A DNA stretch of 6,017 nt from Lachnospiraceae bacterium UBA4316 (GCA_002394535.1 DGUG01000085.1:1-6017); one strand, 5' to 3'. Numbered from the stretch's first letter, positions 1 through 6,017 are shown. Translations and numbers: made by a program. Notes: a model not told the origin generated them from the sequence alone.

Positions 1-512
1 GCTCTCTTTCCCACTGTTGTAGGCTGGGCAGGCTGAAAATGCGTAAAAGCAAGGGTCGGAACAGCCTTATATTCATTGGCAAAATCAGCGAGTATACCGA
101 TTACGTTTATGAGTTTTTTTCTGACAAGCTGCAAGCCTTCACGCATAATAATGATATCCGTATTGTCACCGACATAGCAGCTTGTGGCACCAAGGTGGAT
201 AATACCCGCCGCCTTCGGACACTGGACGCCGTATGCGTACACATGGCTCATTACATCGTGTCTTACTTCCTTCTCCCGCTCCTTTGCAACATCGTAATTG
301 ATATCGTCAACATGAGCCTTCATCTCTTCGATCATCTCATCGGTTATAACGGGTTTACCATCCGATTCAAGACCGAGTTCTTTTTCGGTCTCAGCCAGAG
401 CAATCCAAAGCTTTCTCCATGTGGAAAACTTCTTGTCCTGTGAAAAAATGAACTGCATCTCCTTGGATGAATATCTCTCCGATAAAGGACTTATATATTT
501 GTCAGTTTGCAT
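1..512 (-). CDS. purB: Adenylosuccinate lyase, N-terminal part (cut by left edge)
   Basis: This frame opens with ATG at 512-510 and runs off the left edge, so about 170 N-terminal residues are visible. The protein begins [19 protein letters not shown]. It carries hallmarks of the fumarase/aspartase-superfamily adenylosuccinate lyase: VRHDVMSH (residues 83-90), [14 protein letters not shown] (106-119) and [16 protein letters not shown] (156-171). H85 and H158 fall in the two conserved histidine motifs of the active site. Family knowledge: a cytosolic tetramer that releases fumarate from SAICAR (giving AICAR) and from adenylosuccinate (giving AMP). The [12 protein letters not shown] style resembles the longer PurB type that also includes the animal enzymes. 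A GAGG ribosome site (521-524) lies 8 nt before the ATG. The gene follows purC by 33 bp, so it receives the product of PurC in both pathway and operon. The C-terminal half, with the signature serine loop, lies outside the window. Confidence 0.96.
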   Translation of the reverse strand, partial: MQTDKYISPLSERYSSKEMQFIFSQDKKFSTWRKLWIALAETEKELGLESDGKPVITDEMIEEMKAHVDDINYDVAKEREKEVRHDVMSHVYAYGVQCPKAAGIIHLGATSCYVGDNTDIIIMREGLQLVRKKLINVIGILADFANEYKAVPTLAFTHFQPAQPTTVGKR

Positions 513-545
513 AAGTTAAACCTCATAAACGGGCAAAGTTGCGAA

Positions 546-1418
546 TTACCGAAGTTCTCTGCCTGTAAGCATTTTAAATCCGCTGATGTACTTGTCTATC
601 GTAACCTTTGTTACATCTTCCGGAAGGCGCCACGAATGATCCTTATTATTTGTCAGCCAGTCTCTTGCATACTGCTTGTCAAAAGATTCCTGACTTCTTC
701 CGCTCTCATATTTATCCGCCGGCCAGAATCTTGACGAATCGGGGGTTAATACCTCGTCAGCCAGTACAATATTTCCGTCTTCATCCAGACCGAATTCAAA
801 CTTCGTATCGGCAATTATTATACCACGTCCCCTTGCATAGTCTGCGCACTTATTATATATGGCAAGCGAGTAATCCCTGATCTTCGAAGCATATTCCCTG
901 CCTTTACCCGGAAATCTTGTCTCAAGATAATCTATGCACTCATCATACGAAACATTCTCATCATGATCTCCGATCTCAGCCTTTGTGGAAGGAGTGAAGA
1001 TTGCCTCGGGAAACTTTTGTGACTCCACAAGTCCGGGAACTACAGGCGTTTTACAAACGGTCTGAGATTTCACATATTCTTTCCATGCGGTACCTGTAAT
1101 ATATCCTCTTACAATGCATTCCACCGGAAGCATGGAAAGCTTCTTAACAAGCATGCTCCGTCCTTCAAACTTTTCATTTCTGAAAAACTCCGGCATGTCG
1201 GAGGTATCGGTGGAGATCATATGGTTCGGAACAATATCCTTCGTGAAGTCAAACCAGAACTCCGACATCTGGGTAAGAACTTTTCCCTTGTTTGTTATCT
1301 CGTTGTCCAGAATAACATCAAAGCAGCTGATTCTGTCGGTTGCAACAATTACAAGATTGTCTCCTACATCATATATTTCTCTTACCTTTCCCTGTTTAAC
1401 AGGTGCATATTCCTGCAT
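546..1418 (-). CDS. purC: Phosphoribosylaminoimidazole-succinocarboxamide (SAICAR) synthase
   Basis: A complete 290-residue protein. SAICAR synthase joins CAIR and aspartate using ATP in de novo purine synthesis, in the cytosol. Visible motifs, in order: the N-terminal nucleotide-binding strand-loop GKVREIYDVGD (10-20), VATDRISCFDV (25-35), the substrate-binding segment LPVECIVRGYITGTAWKEY (97-115), FTPSTKAEIGDHDEN (141-155), IADTKFEFG (202-210) and DEVLTPDSSRFW (221-232). The last two are classic PurC signatures. The length and the extended C-terminal region (SGRSQESFDKQYARDWL, 239-255) match the longer form seen in yeast Ade1 and many bacteria, not the roughly 240-residue form of E. coli and Bacillus. 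The start is fixed by AGGAGG at 1427-1432, 8 nt before the ATG. It lies 44 bp after glmS and 33 bp before purB, with no terminator visible in either gap, so co-transcription with both is likely. Confidence 0.97.
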   Translation of the reverse strand: MQEYAPVKQGKVREIYDVGDNLVIVATDRISCFDVILDNEITNKGKVLTQMSEFWFDFTKDIVPNHMISTDTSDMPEFFRNEKFEGRSMLVKKLSMLPVECIVRGYITGTAWKEYVKSQTVCKTPVVPGLVESQKFPEAIFTPSTKAEIGDHDENVSYDECIDYLETRFPGKGREYASKIRDYSLAIYNKCADYARGRGIIIADTKFEFGLDEDGNIVLADEVLTPDSSRFWPADKYESGRSQESFDKQYARDWLTNNKDHSWRLPEDVTKVTIDKYISGFKMLTGRELR

Positions 1419-1462
1419 CGTATTTACCTCCTAAGAATTGAGCGTCACAGCATCCATCTATT

Positions 1463-3337
1463 TTACTCCACGGTAACACTCTTTGCAAGGTTGCGGGGTT
1501 TATCAACATCAAGCCCTTTTGCAACACTCAGATAATAGCCGAGAAGCTGGAGCGGAATAATCGCCAGACTTCCGATAAAGTGTTCATCCACCGTGGGAAC
1601 ATAAACCGTAAAGTTGACGGAATCCTCCACATCGTATTTTCCGTATGCGGTAATTCCCATAAGATACGCTCCCCGGCTCTTACACTCCATCATATTGGAA
1701 AGGGTCTTTTCGTAGAGATCGGTCTGAGTAAGCGTCCCTATTACAAGAGTTCCGTCTTCGATAAGCGATATGGTACCATGCTTTAATTCGCCTGCTGCAT
1801 ATGCCTCCGAATGGATGTAACTGATCTCCTTCATCTTTAGTGAGCCTTCAAGACAGACCGCGTAATCAATACCTCTTCCGATGAAGAAAATATCCCTTGC
1901 ATTTGAATACTTGGATGCAAACCATTGTATCCTTTCCTTGTCATCGAGGACCTTTGTCATCTTGTCGGGAAGAGATAACAGTTCCGTTACATATGACGAA
2001 ACAGACTCCATGCAGCCTCTTGCAGCCGCAATTTTAAGAGCAAGCATATACATGCACACAAGCTGACAGCTGTAAGCTTTTGTAGTTGCCACCGAGATTT
2101 CCGGGCCTGCAAGGGTGTACATACAATAGTCAGCTTCTCTGGCTATTGACGAGCCCACAACATTCACGAGTGCCAGTGTCGTAATGCCTTTCTCCTTTGC
2201 CATACGAAGAGCGGCAAGGGAGTCCGCCGTCTCTCCCGACTGGGAAATGATGATCACCAAAGCATCCTTAACCAGGCGATTTTTCCTGTAACGGAATTCG
2301 GAAGCAAGTTCTACTCTTACCTGAAGATCGGTGAGCTCCTCTATCACATACTGTGCCTCCATTCCCACATGCCACGCACTCCCGCAGGCCACAATATATA
2401 TTTCGGAAAGACTCCTTATCATTTCATCCGTAATACCAATCTCCGACAGATCAATATCATATGAACCGTCTTTCCCTGTTATATACTTGTGAAGAGTATC
2501 AAGCACAACCTTTGGCTGCTCATGGATCTCCTTCATCATAAAATGCTCGTATCCGCCTCTTTGGGCAGACTGAGCATCCCACTCGATCTTCGTGACCTCT
2601 TTTTCGATGGCATCTCCGTCAAGATTGTAGAACGTTACATCTCCGGCCGATATCTCTGCCATTTCAAGATTGCCTATATAGTACACATTTCTTGTATGCT
2701 CCAATATGGCAGGTACATCGGAAGCTATGAATGACTCCCCGTCATTCACCCCGATTATCATGGGCGAATCCTTACGTGCTACAAATATTCTGTCGGGATA
2801 ATCGGAAAACATAACAACCAGCGCATAAGATCCCCGCACTCTCACAATAGTCTTCGCAAGAGCATCTATGGGGCCTACCTTATACTTTTTGTAATAATAA
2901 TCCACAAGTTTGATCAGAACTTCCGTATCGGTTTGGGAGTAGAACCTGTAATCATGACGTTCAAGTTTTGCTTTGAGTTCCTGATAGTTTTCGATTATCC
3001 CGTTATGTACGCCGACAACCTCCGATTCAACCACTCCGGATCCTGAGTTGGTACAGTTCCCGGATACATGTGGATGCGCATTCGTTTTGCTCGGAGCTCC
3101 GTGGGTAGCCCATCTCGTATGACCTATACCGCAGTTTCCCACAAGCGCTCTTCCCTCATCCGTCTTCTCTACCAGATTGTGAAGTTTTCCTATTGTCTTG
3201 ACAACCACAGCCGGATCACTTCCGTTCCTTACAGTTATTCCTGCCGAATCATAGCCGCGGTATTCAAGCTTGGACAGCCCCTGAAGAAGTATGGGTGCCG
3301 CCTGTCTGTTTCCGATATAACCAACTATTCCGCACAT
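1463..3337 (-). CDS. glmS: Glutamine--fructose-6-phosphate aminotransferase (isomerizing)
   Basis: A complete 624-residue protein. GlmS makes glucosamine-6-phosphate from fructose-6-phosphate and glutamine, the committed step to UDP-GlcNAc and cell-wall precursors. The start MCGIVGYIG places the catalytic Cys2 of the class II glutaminase domain at the N-terminus once Met is removed. GHTRWATHG (72-80), HNGIIENY (111-118) and the glutamine-binding TDTEV (136-140) follow. Two SIS sugar-isomerase domains come next: CGSAWHVG (318-325), SQSGETADS (365-373), SLKMKEISYIHSEAYAAGELKHG (499-521) and the C-tail PRNLAKSVTVE (614-624). By alignment with E. coli GlmS, K501, E504, H520 and K619 match its catalytic K485, E488, H504 and K603. 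The protein is slightly longer than usual (about 600-610), mostly because of an insertion before HNGI (see findings). AAAGGAG (3346-3352) sits 8 nt before the ATG. It lies downstream of nagB across a 125-bp regulatory-looking gap and 44 bp upstream of purC. Confidence 0.98.
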   Translation of the reverse strand: MCGIVGYIGNRQAAPILLQGLSKLEYRGYDSAGITVRNGSDPAVVVKTIGKLHNLVEKTDEGRALVGNCGIGHTRWATHGAPSKTNAHPHVSGNCTNSGSGVVESEVVGVHNGIIENYQELKAKLERHDYRFYSQTDTEVLIKLVDYYYKKYKVGPIDALAKTIVRVRGSYALVVMFSDYPDRIFVARKDSPMIIGVNDGESFIASDVPAILEHTRNVYYIGNLEMAEISAGDVTFYNLDGDAIEKEVTKIEWDAQSAQRGGYEHFMMKEIHEQPKVVLDTLHKYITGKDGSYDIDLSEIGITDEMIRSLSEIYIVACGSAWHVGMEAQYVIEELTDLQVRVELASEFRYRKNRLVKDALVIIISQSGETADSLAALRMAKEKGITTLALVNVVGSSIAREADYCMYTLAGPEISVATTKAYSCQLVCMYMLALKIAAARGCMESVSSYVTELLSLPDKMTKVLDDKERIQWFASKYSNARDIFFIGRGIDYAVCLEGSLKMKEISYIHSEAYAAGELKHGTISLIEDGTLVIGTLTQTDLYEKTLSNMMECKSRGAYLMGITAYGKYDVEDSVNFTVYVPTVDEHFIGSLAIIPLQLLGYYLSVAKGLDVDKPRNLAKSVTVE

Positions 3338-3345
3338 ACTCTGAT

Positions 3346-3352
3346 CTCCTTT
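3346..3352 (-). promoter_or_regulatory. Ribosome binding site of glmS
   Basis: AAAGGAG on the minus strand, 8 nt before the glmS ATG at 3337. It is predicted to lie about 15 to 20 nt inside the short leader that would be made from the candidate promoter at 3373-3400. Confidence 0.85.
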
Positions 3353-3372
3353 GTGAAAACAAACCGTACTCT

Positions 3373-3400
3373 TCTATACAAGAATGACTTACACTTCCAA
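3373..3400 (-). promoter_or_regulatory. Candidate sigma-70/sigma-A promoter for glmS
   Basis: On the minus strand, TTGGAA (3400-3395, compare TTGACA) is followed after 16 bp by TATAGA (3378-3373, compare TATAAT). Transcription would start near 3366, giving a leader of about 28 nt that contains the glmS ribosome site. The -35 hexamer lies in the loop of a perfect inverted repeat (3383-3414), and the repeat's right arm on this strand fills most of the spacer. That is the usual geometry of a regulated promoter. The hexamers are imperfect and the gap is short, so this is a reasoned candidate only; glmS may simply be read through from nagB. Confidence 0.45.
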
Positions 3401-3414
3401 ATGTGTAAGTCATT
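3383..3414. repeat. Perfect 12-bp inverted repeat upstream of glmS
   Basis: Arms AATGACTTACAC (3383-3394) and GTGTAAGTCATT (3403-3414) are exact reverse complements around the 8-nt centre TTCCAAAT. It could be an operator for a dimeric DNA-binding protein or an RNA hairpin in the nagB-glmS read-through transcript. On the transcribed strand it is followed by CTTGTATAG and not by a T-run, and the stem is only about one third G+C, so it does not look like an intrinsic terminator. It overlaps the promoter candidate for glmS. Confidence 0.85.
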
Positions 3415-3437
3415 TGCAGTTCATTCGCAAGTCATTC
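3405..3437 (-). repeat. Three tandem 11-bp repeats (iterons) upstream of glmS
   Basis: Read on the minus strand, three units follow each other without a gap: GAATGACTTGC (3437-3427), GAATGAACTGC (3426-3416) and AAATGACTTAC (3415-3405). Units 1 and 2 differ at two positions, as do units 1 and 3. A fourth unit, GAATGACTTAC, lies on the plus strand at 3382-3392, in inverted orientation. An 11-bp period puts each unit on nearly the same face of the helix, as in arrays bound by OmpR/PhoB-type response regulators. The array ends just before the -35 candidate. The regulator is unknown. Confidence 0.7.
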
Positions 3438-3462
3438 CTGTTGTACCTAAAGTAAACTTAAG

Positions 3463-4194
3463 TTATCCCTTATATCCTATCTCATCAGCAAGCTTCTTCT
3501 CTATTACCACAACAGCGTCTCTGTGAAGTCTCATAAATGTTGCGGGACACATAGGATCGATTTTGTCCTCCATAAGGAGCTTCCTTGCTGCCTCCTGCTT
3601 GTTGCCGTTAATGATCATAAGAAGAGTCTTTGCCTTCATGATGCTTCCCATTCCCATTGTTACAGCATATTTCGGAACCTCATCACGGCTCTCAAAGAAC
3701 CTTGTATTGGCGTCGATTGTACTGTCCTCAAGAGTTTCTTTGTGTGCCTTTTCATACAGAGTTGCTCCGGGCTCGTTAAATCCGAGATGGCCATCAGGTC
3801 CTACACCGAGAACCTGCAGATCGATATCGGTTTTATCAAGAATATCATTAAACTCCTTAAGGTTTGCTTCAATATCTCCCACACCTTTTGCCACATATGT
3901 GTTTGACTTATCGATGTTGATGTGATTGAAAAGATTATCATCCATAAAGTATCTGTAACTCTGGGGATGTGTAGGTTCAAGACCTACGTACTCATCAAGA
4001 TTCACGGAATGAACCTTCGAAAAATCAAGTCCTTCCTCTTTGCATCTTCTTGCAAGTTCCTTGTACATTCCCACAGGGCTTGATCCGGTTGCAAGACCGA
4101 GTGTGCATGTAGGATTTTCTCTAACAAGTTTTTCAATAATGTCCGCTGCCGCTCTGGCACCTTCTTCATATGTGTTGGCTACTATTACTCTCAT
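3463..4194 (-). CDS. nagB: Glucosamine-6-phosphate deaminase (short form)
   Basis: A complete 243-residue protein beginning MRVIVANTYEEG. NagB converts glucosamine-6-phosphate to fructose-6-phosphate and ammonia in the cytosol, opening amino sugars to glycolysis; the reaction is reversible. Visible motifs: the phosphate-binding loop ATGSSP (35-40), LDEYVGL (66-72) with the acid-base Asp67, and GVGPDGHLGFNEPG (130-143) with Asp134, His136 and Glu141, which correspond to E. coli D72, D141, H143 and E148. The length matches the short Bacillus-type enzyme rather than the 266-residue allosteric E. coli form. The open frame extends 29 residues further upstream, to 4281, but that part overlaps the preceding gene and has no family likeness. 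AGGAGGG (4200-4206) right before the ATG at 4194 fixes the start. The gene lies 14 bp after the beta-helix gene and just upstream of glmS, the opposing enzyme. No nagA is in view. Confidence 0.97.
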   Translation of the reverse strand: MRVIVANTYEEGARAAADIIEKLVRENPTCTLGLATGSSPVGMYKELARRCKEEGLDFSKVHSVNLDEYVGLEPTHPQSYRYFMDDNLFNHINIDKSNTYVAKGVGDIEANLKEFNDILDKTDIDLQVLGVGPDGHLGFNEPGATLYEKAHKETLEDSTIDANTRFFESRDEVPKYAVTMGMGSIMKAKTLLMIINGNKQEAARKLLMEDKIDPMCPATFMRLHRDAVVVIEKKLADEIGYKG

Positions 4195-4199
4195 TTTTT

Positions 4200-4206
4200 C
4201 CCTCCT
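4200..4206 (-). promoter_or_regulatory. Ribosome binding site deciding the nagB start
   Basis: AGGAGGG on the minus strand, with five A residues between it and the ATG at 4194-4192. It lies in the 14-bp gap after the TAG stop (4209-4211) of the upstream gene. It supports the 243-residue NagB over the longer open frame that starts at 4281. Confidence 0.9.
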
Positions 4207-4208
4207 GT

Positions 4209-4874
4209 CTAATATTCTTTTATAACTATCTTTTTTGCTTCTTTGTAAATACTGTTTGCCGGAATCACGCCCCTTACACATGATACGGGGTAAACGTTAC
4301 TGTCTCTTCCGATAACGGTTCCGGGATTAAGTACGCTGTTGCAGCCTACTTCTACCCTGTCTCCGAGCATCGCACCCACCTTCTTGCGGCCTGTTTCTAT
4401 AGACTCATCCTCGCCTTTTATAACAACAAGTTTTTTATCCGACTTGACGTTACTTGTTATTGATCCTGCCCCCATGTGAGCTTTATATCCGAGTATGGAA
4501 TCTCCCACATAGTTGTAATGGGGAACCTGTACGTTATCAAAGAGTATTACATTTTTAAGCTCTGTAGAATTGCCCACAACACAATTATCACCTACAAGCG
4601 CAGAACCTCTTATGAACGCACCCGGGCGGATTTCGGTATTGTGTCCGATAATGCACGGTCCTCCTATGTAATTGTTCGGATATCTCTTTGCATCTTTGGC
4701 GATCCAGACATCCTCCTCGGGATGATCATATTCATCTTCCGAAAGTGTTGCCCCGATCTTAAGAATCAGTTCCTTGATACCGTCAAGGGCTTCCCATGGA
4801 TATGTAAAGCCTTTGAGATAATCTCCCGCTGCCGAATGCGACAGGTCATACAGATCTTCAATCTTACAGTTCAT
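4209..4874 (-). CDS. Left-handed beta-helix protein, GlmU acetyltransferase-like (probable GlcN-1-P N-acetyltransferase)
   Basis: A complete 221-residue protein. About 50 N-terminal residues of unclear fold (including YPWEALDGIKELI, 25-37) are followed by hexapeptide repeats forming a left-handed beta-helix from about residue 55 to 205, for example GGPCIIGHNTEIRPGAFIRG (71-90). The segment from VGNSTELK (100-107) to GAGSITSNV (135-143) lines up well with the acetyltransferase domain of GlmU. By my manual alignment with E. coli GlmU, K107, H119, Y122 and N142 match K351, H363 (catalytic), Y366 and N386, while H133 replaces N377. The N-terminal uridylyltransferase domain of GlmU is absent. Coming directly after glmM, it plausibly acetylates glucosamine-1-phosphate, leaving uridylylation to another protein. 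Such proteins are often loosely named UDP-GlcNAc pyrophosphorylases, which the missing domain does not support. The substrate is inferred; another sugar N-acetyltransferase role is possible. Confidence 0.85.
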   Translation of the reverse strand: MNCKIEDLYDLSHSAAGDYLKGFTYPWEALDGIKELILKIGATLSEDEYDHPEEDVWIAKDAKRYPNNYIGGPCIIGHNTEIRPGAFIRGSALVGDNCVVGNSTELKNVILFDNVQVPHYNYVGDSILGYKAHMGAGSITSNVKSDKKLVVIKGEDESIETGRKKVGAMLGDRVEVGCNSVLNPGTVIGRDSNVYPVSCVRGVIPANSIYKEAKKIVIKEY

Positions 4875-4882
4875 TTTTATCA

Positions 4883-4891
4883 CCTTTCCTT
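4883..4891 (-). promoter_or_regulatory. Ribosome binding site deciding the beta-helix gene start
   Basis: AAGGAAAGG on the minus strand ends 8 nt before ATG at 4874-4872. A GTG at 4883-4881 in the same frame would extend the protein by three residues, but it overlaps the end of this purine-rich site, leaving no room for ribosome binding. The ATG is therefore the better start. Confidence 0.8.
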
Positions 4892-4925
4892 GCCATTAGA
4901 AACCGAAAACTTTTTGCCACCTTGA

Positions 4926-6017
4926 TCACCGTATCTTGATAAGATGTCCCGATGTCTTCATGGCATCGATTATCTCATCAACACACTTCTCACAATCTTT
5001 GTAGGTCTGGGCCTCACTCATCACACGAAGAACCGGCTCGGTTCCCGATGCTCTGAGCAATACACGGCCGTCATTTGCAAGATATGCAGTCGTATCATCA
5101 ACTGCCTTTTTAACCGCAGGATCATCAAGCGTTGCATCCTTGTCATCAACCTCCACATTTTTAAGAACCTGTGGATACATCTTGACCTCGGAGGCAAGCA
5201 CTGAAAGCGGAAGGTGGGTCTCAACCAGAACCGTCATGAGCATTATGGCTGTGACAAGCCCGTCACCTGTGTGGGCATATTTTCTGAAAATAACATGACC
5301 CGACTGTTCTCCACCGATCATATGGTCATTTTCCTTCATGTTTTCATATACATAACGGTCTCCGACTTTCGTCTTCTCATAATTAATTCCGATATTATCA
5401 AACGCTTTGTACAGACCGAAATTCGACATTACGGTCGTAACTACCGTATTGCTCGGAAGCATTCCCTTGTTCTTGAAATGCTTTGCGCAGATGTACATGA
5501 TCATGTCTCCGTTTACCACATCCCCGTATTCATCGACCGCCAGACATCTGTCAGCATCTCCGTCAAAAGCGAAGCCCACATCAACCTTATTCTCACGTAC
5601 GTATTTCTGCAAACCTTCGATATGCGTAGAACCCGCATTCAGGTTGATGTTCACACCGTCGGGGGTATCGTTCATAACATTTATCTTTGCTCCGAGGGCA
5701 TCAAAAACGGCCCTGCCTATCATCCATGAGCTTCCGTTTGCACAGTCCAGCGCGACCTTGCATTTTTCGAAGGATACAGGAGCGATACTTGTAAGATATC
5801 CGATGTAACGGTTACGGCCTGAATAGAAATCTATAGTTCTGCCGATCTTATCGTCCGTAGCCCACTTAACATCGTCAATCTCTCCGTCGATGAACTGTTC
5901 CACAAGATCCTGGACTTCATCCTCCATCTTCTCCCCTTCTTTGTTCATAAGCTTGATGCCGTTATCAAAGAAAGGGTTATGGCTTGCCGAGATCATGATT
6001 CCGCAATCGAAATCCTC
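4926..6017 (-). CDS. glmM: Phosphoglucosamine mutase, lacking N-terminus (cut by right edge)
   Basis: The frame is open to the right edge, so the Met at 5996 is internal and not the start: EDFDCGI precedes it in frame. About 363 C-terminal residues are visible, and roughly 90 N-terminal residues are missing compared with the usual 445-450. GlmM interconverts glucosamine-6-phosphate and glucosamine-1-phosphate in the cytosol. Visible features of the alpha-D-phosphohexomutase family: the catalytic phosphoserine loop ISASHNPFFDNGIK (visible residues 9-22, Ser12), the Mg-binding DGDADR (152-157), the sugar-specificity loop GGEQSGH (235-241) and the phosphate-binding RASGTEPVLRVM (322-333). GVNINLNAGSTH and GGEQSGH favour GlmM over phosphomannomutase or phosphoglucomutase. 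The stop is followed after 51 bp by the beta-helix gene, with no terminator visible between them, so the two are probably co-transcribed. Its product would be the substrate of that neighbour. Confidence 0.96.
   Translation of the reverse strand, partial: EDFDCGIMISASHNPFFDNGIKLMNKEGEKMEDEVQDLVEQFIDGEIDDVKWATDDKIGRTIDFYSGRNRYIGYLTSIAPVSFEKCKVALDCANGSSWMIGRAVFDALGAKINVMNDTPDGVNINLNAGSTHIEGLQKYVRENKVDVGFAFDGDADRCLAVDEYGDVVNGDMIMYICAKHFKNKGMLPSNTVVTTVMSNFGLYKAFDNIGINYEKTKVGDRYVYENMKENDHMIGGEQSGHVIFRKYAHTGDGLVTAIMLMTVLVETHLPLSVLASEVKMYPQVLKNVEVDDKDATLDDPAVKKAVDDTTAYLANDGRVLLRASGTEPVLRVMSEAQTYKDCEKCVDEIIDAMKTSGHLIKIR

Noticed and set aside
39..443. A plus-strand open frame of 134 codons at the left edge.
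   Set aside because: It is antisense to a frame with unmistakable adenylosuccinate lyase motifs (purB), has no recognisable protein likeness, and lacks a good ribosome site.
622..632. A GGCGCC palindrome, which resembles the GCGCC core of a glmS ribozyme on the minus strand.
   Set aside because: It lies inside the purC coding sequence, far downstream of glmS, and has no surrounding ribozyme-like structure. It is a chance restriction-type palindrome.
3383..3414. The inverted repeat as an intrinsic terminator after nagB.
   Set aside because: There is no T-run on the transcribed strand after the stem, and the stem is A+T-rich. A control role is more likely.
4195..4281. A 29-codon N-terminal extension of nagB.
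   Set aside because: It overlaps the end of the beta-helix gene, reads as a basic, low-likeness peptide, and has no ribosome site, whereas a perfect one sits just before the ATG at 4194.
4875..4883. GTG start at 4883 for the beta-helix gene.
   Set aside because: The only Shine-Dalgarno candidate overlaps or abuts this GTG. The ATG at 4874 has correct 8-nt spacing.
5214..5808. Two overlapping plus-strand open frames of 171 and 133 codons opposite glmM.
   Set aside because: Both lie wholly inside the conserved glmM coding sequence and look like shadows of its codon pattern. Neither encodes a recognisable domain.

Overview
The window is a densely packed stretch of bacterial chromosome with six genes, all on the minus strand, so transcription runs from right to left. 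Both outer genes are cut by the window edges. In transcription order the genes are: glmM (3' part, ending at 4926); a stand-alone left-handed beta-helix protein resembling the acetyltransferase half of GlmU (4209-4874); nagB (3463-4194); glmS (1463-3337); purC (546-1418); and purB (5' part, 1-512). I see no RNA genes, mobile elements, CRISPR arrays or phage genes.

The right two thirds concern amino-sugar metabolism. GlmS makes glucosamine-6-phosphate from fructose-6-phosphate and glutamine. NagB can take it back to fructose-6-phosphate and ammonia. GlmM isomerises it to glucosamine-1-phosphate. The beta-helix protein is a plausible N-acetyltransferase for that product, the step before UDP-GlcNAc. 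The left third holds purC and purB, consecutive steps of de novo IMP synthesis (SAICAR synthesis, then fumarate release to AICAR). PurB also makes AMP from adenylosuccinate.

Gaps between genes are 14 to 51 bp except for one 125-bp gap between nagB and glmS. Every complete gene has a clear Shine-Dalgarno sequence, and these move two starts downstream of the longest open frames (nagB to 4194, the beta-helix gene to 4874). The nagB-glmS gap is the only real non-coding region. It holds three tandem 11-bp repeats, a fourth copy in inverted orientation that completes a perfect 12-bp inverted repeat, and a sigma-70-like promoter candidate overlapping that inverted repeat. It shows no sign of the glmS ribozyme. 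This suggests that glmS-purC-purB has its own regulated promoter inside the gene string.

Moderate GC content, strong AGGAGG-type ribosome sites, a short-form NagB and the style of the PurB and GlmM proteins point to a Firmicute of class Clostridia, most likely Lachnospiraceae. That placement is inferred from the look of the proteins, not from a search. The enzymes are standard housekeeping proteins. The points deserving a second look are the glmS control region, the split-off GlmU-like protein, and an insertion in the GlmS glutaminase domain.
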